Of a stretch of 64,000 bases of DNA, positions 13,801-26,900 are shown one piece after another (the stretch's first letter is position 1; each line of letters starts with the position of its first letter). Below the pieces are notes generated by a model that searched no databases, was not told where the DNA came from, and worked only from the letters and a program-made list of their open reading frames with translations. The stretch is from Atopsyche davidsoni (Eukaryota; Arthropoda; Insecta; Trichoptera; Hydrobiosidae). The stretch is taken from positions 10,850,001 through 10,914,000 of the forward strand of contig JAILWY010000023.1 of the NCBI GenBank assembly GCA_022113835.1. Reading direction: 5' to 3'. A program made the position numbers and the translations under genes.

Positions 13801-16800
13801 TTGCACGAAACGAGTTTTCTTTTGCTTTATTTTCTCGGAGTCCATCTGTACTTCTCGATGACTGTACTTATAAGTTATTATTTAAATGGCTTCGAGTCGA
13901 ATTGCTTCAAAATAATTACATCCATGAATAGCAGTTTCTGAGCTGCAGCATGCACGTGCAGGGAAGACGGAGCGGTACACGCGTATGGGATGCATTACGA
14001 AAACTCGCTAAGGCGCCCGAGGTATAACTGTATAGGCTTTTGAAAGCGTTTATACTTCACGCGAGAAATATTATTTTATCCGTATAGGCAGCGGCACCTT
14101 CGGTAACCTTTCAACTCAGATCGGATGCCTCGAATATTTTTTCAGCGATGATTATAAAAGTGTGCTGTTGCCGTAACGGTCCGCAGCGCCGAGTGAGTCT
14201 TCTGAATCAACACGTGTGTGAAAAAAGTCATACGATCTTCACACGATACCCACTGCTACCATGCTGGCATAGTATATAGTACAACACGAGAATAATTAAA
14301 AATTCTACCAGTAATTACGGAGGCACCGGCCGGTGCGAGTTAGTTCTCTAAAATAAAATTCAGTTATTCCCCAGTGATTGTACTGTTATTGATGTTAAAA
14401 TACATGACAATCTCAAAGTATGGGATACGTACTTCTGCGTGATTGTAAAACGTATTATGAAAGATGATCGGCTATTTTCTTATCCACTCGCCTCGCTTTG
14501 TTGTGAGCCGCCGGAGAAAATAACAACCTCCTGTTTGTACTTACTTCGGTGCGCATAATTACATACAGGCATGTTTGTATACTCCACCTAAGCAGACGCA
14601 GTCTATTCTATTGTTACTTCAACAAAACACTGAACATGGCAACGATAACTGGATGTTAACAGTTTTATCAATTTACTAGGCCAGTAGAAAAATGTAAGTG
14701 GTTATCCAATCAACTTTGACTGTAAATCAACGTGCAGCTGATCAATTTTCTCTTAAACAAAATTTTACTATCGATTGTAAAATAAAAACTTTCCACAAAA
14801 TAAATCCGTGCTAGGCAAGTAAAATCTTCTCGCATCTCCATTAAAAAAAAATTCGCACAATAATATTTATTTTTGTTGCTTATGAACAAAAGAGTCAATG
14901 TAAGAAGATAAAACAATTTCTCTTTCCAAAAAAATCATGTTCCGGACATTATAGAGAATTCTTCCTTTTTCGTCTCAAAAACTTATTTGGAAATGATATC
15001 ATGCTAATGAATCACCAAGTGTTACGATTTGAGCGCGCCTCTGCGAGTAGATGTCATCGAGTAGAAAAACTACCGGTTATCGTAATGTTCCAAAATACCC
15101 AAATATAATTATACTTCAAATCGTGTGTAAACCTTATTAGGTGTTATTTATTTATTTGGTTACCCAGCGAGCAAGCACGCAGTGCATTCACTTGCATCAT
15201 TAGCTTCTGAATATTCAATGAAAGCAGCGCAAAAGAAAAGGCGTAGAAACAGCTTCGACAACCAAAGCATCCAAAAATCCACCTGCTCTGGCCCGAGGCG
15301 CATTTCTCGGCAAGTTATCGGGAAGTCTCGTCTCGGAGCCCGCCTTTGAAGCGGTGGCCCTCGCATCACTACTGCATAGCAATTAGTTATGACATTGACA
15401 ATTTACCTCTCGTGCTGGCCTCGGGCTGGCCCGTCCGTGAGAACTGAGGGCCCCCGAGCCCCGAGTGATTGCGTCCCTCCCCGGAGGACGCGGCTGTGAC
15501 GTGAGCTCCTGAAAGCTTAGATCACTCGCGCCTAATGATAGGTTCGTGAGCTAACTTCATCGCTGCTTCCACTCAACAAATACTTCTGTGGTGACTGTAA
15601 TGTGTTCGAGTAAATTGCTTGGCAAATTGCAGCCTATACGTATTCTATTTTTGTTAGCATGTCAGAAGGTAGTATGGTTTTTTTTTTTTTATAATCCGCC
15701 TAAAGGCTAGAGCATTCTGAAATATTTAACTGTAGGTATAGCTATAATTGATATGTTTATCAGTGGCGTCGGGAAAATTTTAAGACATGCATACAATTTA
15801 CAATGCGTAAATTCAAATTAAGCCTTTTTTAGTAATAGTACACGATATTCAGTTAGATAATAAACAGAGTCGTTGGTATTAAATCATTAACCCGTAGTTT
15901 TTTTTAAGTCAGAACAATAATATAATAATTTGAGAGCAATTAAATGCATTTACGCATGTGAGCAAAAAGCCATTTCACGCTGCTACAAATTACGGCACTT
16001 GCCAGCTTACTTAATTGAAGGGTACACTCTTAGAGGTTATCTTAATTAAAAATCGATATGCTACAACACAAGTTGTGATTTATACCGAGTAATGAAGGCA
16101 CGCCCGCTCCTCGCAGGAACACGAGATATGGATAAGGACCGCGCAAGTCGATAGGAGAGCCACTCACGCGGATAATCTAATTGCACTCTACATGACAGGA
16201 TCAACCGTGCGAGAGAAATGAACCGATCTTACGGTCACGAGCAGTGCTAACCGACCATGAAATATCAAACACTATATAATGTACACGTATAAAGTGCCAT
16301 ATTATTCTTCAGGTTTTAATAGCTGTTATCGATAGTTCCCCATAAATCTTTCTGTTTGCGGATCCTTTTTCAGGGCACAACAAGTGATTTCGATATGCCT
16401 TTTTGTTTGTACAGCAGTTGATACTATTTTTGTAATGATAATTATATTAAATGTTTTGTCCAAAAACGAGGACGTTAATTTCTAATAACATAACTTTTCG
16501 GGATAAAGTCCATCCCTTTTTTCAGTCACCTAAAAACATGACATTATACCAAGGACCATTGATTTGTTAACTTTTCTTCCTAAATTGGAGATATTTCGTT
16601 CTCGCATTAAATTAGTTGTCAGGTGTGTTTGCTATCTTTTACGGGTTATATATTACCGACATTTAAGCACAATATCCATAATCATTTCTGATTTGGTATA
16701 ATTTACGTCTAATTTTTGCACAGATGCTTGTTTTTGTGCGGTGGGCGGCTTTTTAAACGCGCGCACGCGCTGGATTTCTTTGAAGCACAGTAAGGCAAGT

Positions 16801-19800
16801 TCTCGGTGCGATCGCCGCACAGCTCGCTGGGTGGCCTAACCTAAATACAAATCCACTAACCAAACACAAACCTGTACCAGGTTTACGTTTCGGAGTGAAG
16901 ATTGCAAAGAAGGAGTACTTGCGATATTAAATCACGCTAAGGTAATATCAAAACAAGCGCTGACGTTTGATAAACTACAAGCCAGAAAACATCTGTAATG
17001 TTGAAAGAAAAAAGAAACGTATATTCGAAACATGGTAATTTCACAACGTAAGAAATAAAATAATAAATATTTATTTTACATTCAAAAATCATGATTACGA
17101 TCTATCTATTATTTGTTTCACGTTTGGTGGGCTTGTCACGCACAACTTTTTATACATAAATTAACTAACAACTTTATACACAAAAAAATTAATTCAATAA
17201 TCCTAAGTTATATTTAAAAAAGATTAGCGTCAGCAATTTCCTTCAAAATCTATTCACAGGCTATGAAAGAATAGTGTATGGCGCACAAACAAAACGAGTC
17301 TATTAATTCTAATGAAGAATATCCTGTACGATCAAAGAAGTCTTCAGATCATCATACCTACGTTAAGTGGCATGATGAACAGTTCCGAGGGTGTTGATTG
17401 CGTTCAGTGTTCTTCTTTGGTTTGTACTGGATTCGTTATGGAGTTGACGATTCGACCAGTCGTCGCTAGAAGTGTACACGAACGATGGCACCCACGCTCT
17501 CAAGGACTGGATTAATTAACAACTCCAGAATACGATAACTCAACCACATTTTTTTTATATTTAATAATATCGTAAATAAATCCTATTCAGAAATTTCATT
17601 ACATACACTTATATGCCCTTACTCTTGCATAAAAAAAGTCATGTAGTGTTAAATAAGTGTGTCTGACATAAATGTTTTAATTGGCACTTATGTGTATATT
17701 CTTAATTATCCAACGATTTATTAGATTTTATCTCTAGAAATTCATTTCTTACAAAATCTAAACAAAAGTTACCTTTTATATTATTTTTAGAAAGAGACAA
17801 GTCGGATGAATGTGCATGAGTTTTAGTAAAAAAAAAAGCAATACAACGTAATTTCAATGAAAACGAATAAATTTTTTTCAGCCAAGAACTGTGATACGTA
17901 CACTATGCGTCTTATAATTAGAGCAGTATAAAGGCGAGAAGCTGCGACCTTCTCGGATTGTCCGATTTATTTTTTGCAGTATTCATAAGAGATGTCTGCC
18001 ATTTTCCTAATTCCCGACAATCTGTGTTCGCGCGCCGAAATATTTCTCCCAGCGCCTGGCCAGGAATGTGCGCGGCCGCCTTTCATAAGAAATGAGACGT
18101 AAATGAACGCCGGCCGCGCCGAGACTGGTCAACGAACTCCTCGGAGCCCGTCCATCCCCCGAGCCGGCCAGCTGGCAACCAGCCCGATACTACGCCGAGA
18201 AGCCTCAAGGTCGGCGGAGACGCTCAATCCGCCAAACTCCGGCAAATTTACACATTTTGACACATTGAATCAAACAAGCTTTCTCATTATCTGACTTTAA
18301 TATATCTGGTCTTTTTTTTACGATAATCGCCTTTTTTACACATTCTTAAAATGAAACCAGTGTTTCTTTTATGCAATCTTATTAATTATTTATTTAAAAG
18401 GTTTCAGAATATACACACTTACTGTCAAATTTATCACAAAATCTTGTTATGGTGACCGTAAAACGATTTTTACGTATCTTTATAGTTCTCGTTTGAGTCC
18501 TGTAATCCTATTTAATAGGCCATAAATGATGGTAATAATTAATGCGGCAGTAAAATTTGACTTAAATTAATATTTTAAAGAGCAAAGCATGAATTTTACA
18601 TGAAAAACATGGTAAATTTTTGATGCCTGAATGCTGTTTAGATTTTAGAGTTCGACCATACTTTTAGATTAATTTATTACGCTCAATAAAAGCGCACAGT
18701 AAAAACCTAGCCGATGAAGCAGTGTTCTATAAAGTAAATAAATCCCATAAATTATTCGAGTTTACGGGCATTTGAGGAAACTTTAAAATTAACCCACAAC
18801 CGCACAGCATGTCGGCACTTTTAAATTCAACCGGACGTTATTTTAAATATCTCCGAGGCGGTGAGTTTAATGAAACGGCCGAACAACGCAGCCAATTATT
18901 TACCGAGATCACACGCGGATTTAAAATCGAGAGCACGACCCTATTTATCTGGTGTTGCTGTGCATGAGAACCTTAGCAGGCCCTTGGCCTTCGGGATCTT
19001 GGGCGGCACTCAATGAATCAGTACGGTAAAGCAGTTTTAAGTCCCAGAAAAAAAACACCAAACCGGGCGGCTTAAGCATGATAAATCTTTTTCAAACATT
19101 ATCACACGAAAAATCTGCACGTGACAAGAGTAATATAACGTCGTTTATTATTCAGCTTTAAAAGCAATAAAAAATATTTATCAAATATACAATCCACGGA
19201 TAATTTCAATATACATAAAAAATATTTTTACTGTTATTCGTATTGTGTAAGAAAACCGTGCAATCTCAATGCAATCAATTTTTTTTCAGTTTTTCAATCA
19301 CAAATTTGGTTTTTAAGTTTTAACAGCACATTTCTTTTGTACATACACTCCATGTTATTAAATTGCTTGGGTTTGATCGAAATATTTCACCGTGGATTCC
19401 AATGGAAATGGTATCAACGTAGTTCTGTAAACGTTAGGAAATAATACAAAACCACCTTAGCAAAATCATTCGATAATATCTCGCAACACAATCCCTCAAA
19501 AACTTTATTACCTAAAAAATATTAACATTTGGATATTAGGGGGTGTACACGACCAATCACAAATACAACCAATTGCTCCTTATCATAAAATTACCACGTA
19601 CGTTGTACATGGAAATGGTGTTGAAATTATATAGAGTATTGTAAGTGATTGAAGATAAATATTCTAAAAATGTTAAATCTAAACTTGTCGAGATTAAAGC
19701 TAGACACAACTGACAATCGAATAGTAATCTTAACAATAATAAACATAACACCCAAAATAAATGGACACTATGGTCTAATTGCAAAGCTTTTCTCTTGGCA

Positions 19801-20520
19801 TTCAAGAAGTCCGCCATGTAAATGTAAGGCAATATCTATCTCATCTCCCCGCGTTGCGTTGTTGAATAATTGCTACATTTAATATGCGCAATAATACAAG
19901 CTGCATTTCATGAATTTGCATATCTTCCCTCGGTTCCCGCACATGCATTATGTGCATTAAAAAATCATTACGGGTACGAAGGCTTTTAACGAGTTTTGGT
20001 GGCCGGCCGGCGGGGCAGCGGCTCCAGAGCGAGGTAGCTCGTGAACAATTGCACATAATGTTAGTGCTGCCTGAAAATAAAATATAAATTATATCGGAGG
20101 CTTTCAAACACGACTACTATCGAGTAACGGTATTTCTAACAGGTTTGAGATATTTTTCGTACCATTGCTGAATCATTAATTCTCTCTATTGTAAATAAGC
20201 ATCGATTGAGATTTTATTTGTAAACATGATAAATGTAGTGTTAGTTTAAAAGTATAAAATTAAGCCTGTTGTATTCATTTTAAAGAAACATGCAAATAAT
20301 TACGACTTTTGAATTTTTCGAACTTAAAAGAATATAATATTTGTATTTATAATATGATTAATCGTTGATCATTTTGTTGTAATTAAATGACTGAATATGA
20401 GTTATCAATAATTTCCGCCTTAAAATATACATTAAACATTTGTAAGAAGTAACAATCATCGATCTAGGTTAAATATGAAGACAAAACCCAATGAAATACA
20501 CCACGAGTCATCTGCGTGGT

Positions 20521-20580
20521 GAGAATTGAACCCGAGATCTATTATTGACCACTGTTCTTACATATTTATTTTCATCATTG
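20521..20580 (-). repeat. Possible tRNA-derived SINE fragment
   Basis: On the minus strand a B-box-like run GGGTTCAATTCTC (complement of 20521-20533) is preceded by AACAGTGGTCAATA, which resembles part of an A box. No acceptor stem or complete cloverleaf can be drawn. It is most likely a SINE remnant in the myosin intron. Confidence 0.35.
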
Positions 20581-20977
20581 GTAAAATAAGAAACAATTTT
20601 TTATTAGTGTTTTTTTAGGCAAAGTGGCGTTATCAGGGAGGGTTGAGGGACAGTAGCTTTTTATAAAATATTATTTTTGATTCATTGAAATTAGTTTTCG
20701 GTTGAGTGAAAAGAAACAGTTACACACGTCCGATTAAATACAATTTACCTTTTTTTAGAATTGTTCAGAATCTATTTCAATTTATAGATTGCTACACCGC
20801 ATGTATAGATTATACTCGTACCTCAATGGCGTGGTTAAATAGGCAGGAAAATACGAGAGGCTAAAGATTTCGTTTTTTTAATCAAGAAAGATATTTGGTC
20901 TAATTGCAAGTGGGCGTGTGAATTTTTTGCATCCTTGAACAGACGAAAACAAACGTGCGCAGAATTCTGTGTTTCAG

Positions 20978-23900
20978 ACGCATCTTCCTCCAACGAGGCC
21001 GTCCACCTGCAGCAGCGACTGCGGAGTCTCAGCACGGAGCTCGTGACTCTTCGTAACCGCCTGCACGTCGGCACTGGACAGCCTCCCCCGCACCGGCAGC
21101 CGGCGCTGCACCCTCAGGTACCACTGAGACTTCATTACGTTTTGTGTGTACCGGGTACATTATACACAGAACACCCTCTTTGCAAAGTAGGATTAGCATC
21201 AACTCCTCTAGGATCACACGAGTCTAAAATTACATCTAGTGCTTCCATTTATTTTTGGAGTCATTTCGTGACTGACTGTTGTACATGTGTGCTTGGGTTG
21301 TTTGTATCTAATTAAACAAAATGAAAATACTCTTATATCATCGCTATGTCATCAGATGAGTAAGTAGTGGAGTATTTGTGTAATTGGTGTTGATTTTTGT
21401 TTGTGCGTAGATCCCAGTAGGTGGGTTCGGGTTAGGAGGGCCCACTGTGCAGGGTGGCCCGGCAGTTCCTCCCCGCCACACCCCCGCGCCCCTGCCGCCG
21501 CCCCACCAAGCCCCGGCCACGACGCAAGGTAAGAACTCCACCGCCACCTTCCTGAGTACCTGCCGTCCATCTGAATAAAAAACTGAATTATTTTAATAAA
21601 ATACTTGAGTGATTTTCCACATGTTCGTTTTTTATTTGTGACCGGTTTCGCCAACCTTTCACGTTGGCATTATCAAACAGAGTGAGATTTTATATAATAA
21701 ATAAAAATGTAGCCCGTCACAGAATGACGTATTCGATGAACGATGCGATAGTGTTTGAACATGTGTTCGGCTGAATACTCGAATAGCTGGGTATTCGAAT
21801 TTTAAGAAGACGCTGCTCACGTTTTCCTTCCAATTCATTGCTTGACATTTCTGTCACATTTGGTGTCACAAACAACGCTTCACTTTCGCTGCACTGTTCT
21901 TTATTTGAAAAGTTCTAAATTTGAAATTCTCTCGGTAAACAACAGAATCCTATAATTCGTACATATTGAAACTAGCTAAAGCATATTTTATAGTTTTATT
22001 CAATTTGCTTATGAATGAAAATATTATCCTATCGTCTTGAAATTCGGCACATAGCTGCGGAAAAACTTACTGAACTTACATGCGTTCAATAATCAGCGTT
22101 GTATCTTTTAAGATATTCTATAGAGAACCAAAAAATGAAACATACACACACACACACACACACAATGGATATTATATATTATAGATAGATAAGCAATTAG
22201 GTAAACAATTGTTAGAGGGAGAGGTTGTTGCTCAAAATACTCAAGTATTCTATTTTAAAAAAATATTGAAATGGAATTCCACCAGGTACTCTCTGTCAAA
22301 AATATTGAATTATTTTATTTAAAAAAACATCAGAGTTAATTGAAATACTAGTAATTTACGTAGTAAATTAAATAATACCACTTATTATTCACAATAGTGT
22401 TGACCAAACATCAAATATACAGGAATGCAAAGATCTCAAGTAATTTATGTATTTATGTAATCAATAATAAATGTGGCATACAAAAACAATATTATAATAC
22501 ATAGATACAGAATAGGGGTGTAAGATAGAGTTGTGGAGTGTTTTGAACAGTTGGTAATGTCCGGCCTTGTTACAGAGGCCAGCAATGCGAGTCCCCCGGC
22601 GGCCATGAGGGGGGCTGGGGCAGGAGGGCGCGCGCCGCAGTTGCCGGACCTCACGCACCTGGCGGGCCCCCTCACGGAGGATGCAGTCATCAAGTGCTTG
22701 CAGGCCAAGTTCTACGCCAACAAGTTCTACGTGAGTGTCCATCATATGCTATCTTTTATCTTGTCAAGGGAAGTAAATTGCCCTCATGGGATACCTTAGG
22801 GTCAAAGTCAGTGGACGATGTCAAAACACACTCGGTTTTTAAATTAGAGGGTGTGTTAATATATTCCTTGTCATATTTCAAATAAGCTTCTTGCTCCAAT
22901 ATTTTAACTGCTTATAGTTTTTTTCTTTAGATAATTAAATAACTTATCCGATACACTTATCTAATTTATAATATCATACACACTAAAACTATTTTTTAGC
23001 GAAGCAACAGGATTACGCCATATTTAGCAATATACGTCCTAATTAAATTTACGTGTGTTGATATCATTTTTTCAGACGTGTACTTTAATGTATTTCTAAG
23101 ATTTTCACTATAATTCTACGTTTTTATTGATAAAGTGTGTTCGGTTTTAACGGCATATATCTATTACCTACTAAAAAAACTAAATTAAAAAGTGTTTGTT
23201 TATGCAAATTATTTAAATCATAATAATTAAACTTAAAACACTACAAAATAATTACAATTAAGTTTTGTTGCTAATGGTATTCAAAATTTATATTCCTATC
23301 TTATAACGATTTATTGTGATTCGAGTATAAATACCTATCAACTACGCAGCATGAATATTAATGGTATATTTGAATAAAATTGTAATCAAATTTTAAAACA
23401 GCGTTGGCAGTGGTACCACAAACCTTATTAAAGATATAATTAACTACCATGATAACAACTTCATTTGCATCTAATAACACGTCCGCGGATAGTTCGGCCT
23501 TTTGTTAAATGTGCAACGTTTACAAGCACCGCTTTCACTTGACATTTTGTGTTTGCCATTTTGTACTAAGAGACTCATAAACTGCATCAATGCATGCTGA
23601 CCAACCTAACCCGACTGGTCCAGAGGAGTGGGACAACTGCAGCAGATTAATCACGCGAGGCCAGACCAAACACGGGCCTACTCGCATTGCTTCCATTGTG
23701 TTACAGTTTGTACTCCCACAACCTACGGGACCATAATTATAAAATATGAGACTCACACAGAAAGTTATACATTCAAATAGCAAATAACATTCATCATTAA
23801 TTTAATTTGTGATACTCCACTTACCACTTACGATGCAATAACAAGTATAAATAATGGTTTCATGGGCTTCTTCAGAGAGGCGAGAGCACTCGTAAATACA

Positions 23901-26900
23901 TTTACAATCTCCGAGCCATTTGGCGTTAATTAGTTGTAGTAAATAACAACTGTCCATATAAAGACGATATCACTCATTATATTTTTCACGGCAAGCTTTT
24001 TGAAATCTTCAGATTACTATTAAAAATAAATTAATCTCAAATAAGATAAATTTAAAGCAGCCTCGTAGTGTAGCCCCCATCTGTTTTTAAGCTGTGAAAT
24101 TAGCTTAACTCCGAAACATTCGTAACACTTTATTAATTTATTAAACATTAATCTATTTGAAACTGAAAAAATAGATTGCCGAGAACAAGATAGTTTCCTG
24201 TCGTTGCTACCATTGTATTGGTGTTTTTTTCCACGTTTAACTTGTATTGTTCTCACCGGCGTTACAATCATTGCCGATTACTCGCCGCGACCCGCGCCGG
24301 AACTCGAGACCTCGCGTCTCTGCCCCGTCAGTCATTGTCATTGGACCACACAGCCCGAAGGGAACACACTGCCTTAGATGAAATCGTAGATGACCCTTGC
24401 TTAATGACGAGACCCCCACAATGATGTTGCTTAATTACCCTAGCAGAATTCTCTTGAAACCTGAGCGTGAATGAAAGATTGGACGCCCGATCCAGTGAGG
24501 TAACCACAGGTTAAAAATTTGCGTTTCTACGAAGAGTTACAATTAGTATTCAATGATTTTATTATTATTAGAAACTCTTTACTTTTTTTAATTAATTTAT
24601 TTCAGTTCATTACTATTGACTTTCTATCATTACAAATTCTAATAAGCGTGAGTGCCATTCTTTTTTACTAATAAACAGTTTTTTCGCACTTAATTGTTTT
24701 TTAATTTTTAATTAGTCATTATAGTTAAATCGTAGGCTCGTTGACTTAGACTTAGACGGAAGATATCAAATCAATACAAACAATTTTAGGCCTGCACTTG
24801 TTTGTGTTATATACCCAAAGCAAATCAAATATTGAGATGAACCTAGTAATCGCTTTGAAAACAAGACGTCATTATTAAATATTGTATATTTACACTCCAT
24901 AAAGCACCAACAAAATTCGTATTCATTAAATTCTATTCATTTTACAATATTTCGCACGCATGAGATGAGCTCTCATCTCATGCATGATACCCCTCTACAT
25001 ATATCTACTATTCAAAATCATCCTTACAACATCAAACCGATGATTAAAATTAATCAGTGACCAAAGATTGCATTGAAAAGAATAATAAGTGTGACTCGGA
25101 TTGTAAATTTGAATGTGTGGTCAACTGGTTTGGGAGTCCCTCACTCGGGACCCGCGGGGAGAGCGGGAGGGCGGGGGAGAGCGGGGGACCGGTTTCGCAG
25201 ACCACAGGCTTCGTCGAGATTGCCAGGCAGGGGTGCCAACATTGCATAATGAAAAAATACCACCGAAAGTGTGATTCTCAGTGACTGAACAGAAACGTTC
25301 GTAGGTACTAGGGCGAGATAATCTTTAAAGTATCTAAGCTTAAAAATAATTTTAGATAGAACATTTAAAACTACTGGTGCTAAAAAAACTACTGGGATAG
25401 CTGAGTTCAATTTCAGAGACGCAAGGAAAATTGAGGATAGTTTCAGGATTTTATTTTCAATTCAATCTCTTCTACGAAACTACTTTAAAACGGTAAGGTA
25501 TCCGGCAAGAGTGGTAGGTCAGTACTCCATGCCTACACAAGAAAACTATTATCCAATAGTGAAAATAAACACCTTAATTTATATCAAACGTGAATGAATT
25601 CGATTTCATGGTCACCGATACTGATTGCGTGTCGAGTAATATCACTATTTTTCAAAAACAATCTTACAATCCTTGAACATGAATCTTCTTTGCTTTTACA
25701 TATTGTATATAAACACGTGCACTTTTGAAATAAGCTAACAAAACTTGAAATTTTTAAAATAATTTTAACGCTATGTTTTCTAAAAGAAGGTAATTTTGAA
25801 AATTAACGATAAAAAATAAATGTAGTGTTAATATATTTCGTAATTTGATTGCAAAGCTTTATAACAGATCGCATAATAGCTAGTGAATGCTTTGAACTCT
25901 AACCTTTCGGCATGATATTCCCTCTTCTTTCACCTGTGGATCCGGGGAGCGGGGGCTCCCCGCCTCCCCCCACAGAGAGGCGGTAATCATTGTTTATGAC
26001 GTACCAGGGCCCAGCGAGACCGGAGAGGAATACAAAGATGGTGAAGACATCACCGCCGCAACCGAAATCCCGTCGATCTTGTCCAGATTCCTGGGCGTCG
26101 AAGCGCGCCATTTAATTCGAGTCAATGATTAAAAATAACTGAACACCATCCAAAAGATTTTCTTCACTATGAAACTCAGTTGATATTTAAAATAATAATA
26201 ACTAAAAGTATATTTTCAGATTCGCTTACAGGTGTTAAATATTTTTACATATAAATATAATTTTTTTTCAATGTTTTCATTGCATTTGTTTGCTATAGTT
26301 ATCGAAAATCTAAACATCGTAAGCATTAGTTTTTATATTCTAATAAATAAATAATTTGTAGAGAGCACGTAATTATATTGTTAGTTTAAAAATAGTTCAA
26401 ACAACGTAAACCTCTACGAATTGAGAGTAGTCCATTAGGTACGATTAAAATAAAAAGTTATGTTTCGCCACAATTCTTTAAGTTGTACGCTGTACAGACT
26501 GTAAAAATAATAAAATAAAAGCAGCATATGACATCAGTGAATACAGTTGACCCAGACCTGGTCCATCGAATGACCCTCGACGGCATCATCCCCACAATCA
26601 GCAGGGAGCAGCGACACGCGCCGGCGCACCTCGGGCGGGCCGGGCATTATTCTGTCACAGGGCGCAAAAACCGAAAGTAGAAATTCGACTTTTCGCTCAG
26701 AGATTCGCAGTCACACGTATTGGGAGCACAGCGCGGGCAGCTCTCGAAATGGAAGACGATCCAGACTCCAATAAAAAAGCCAATACAGTCAGCGGATCGC
26801 GGGGTGGGGGCTGGGGCTGGGGCTGGGGCGGGGGCTGGGACCGAGGCTGGGGCGGGGGGCAATGTCGCCCGGCGGGAATCTCAAACATTTTTTTGACCCC

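Larger units (their letters stand above)
8485..20977 (+). other. Large intron with GC-rich islands
   Basis: About 12.5 kb between two phase-matched exons. GC-rich islands at about 9840-10260, 10740-10960, 11520-11900, 12040-12430, 12900-13010, 13300-13480, 15280-15540 and 18000-18240 stand out from AT-rich surroundings. Many are flanked by TAAT-type homeodomain core sequences, a texture seen in insect developmental enhancers. Their frames on both strands lack domains and splice support. I therefore read them as candidate regulatory or untranslated sequence, not genes. Confidence 0.5.
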
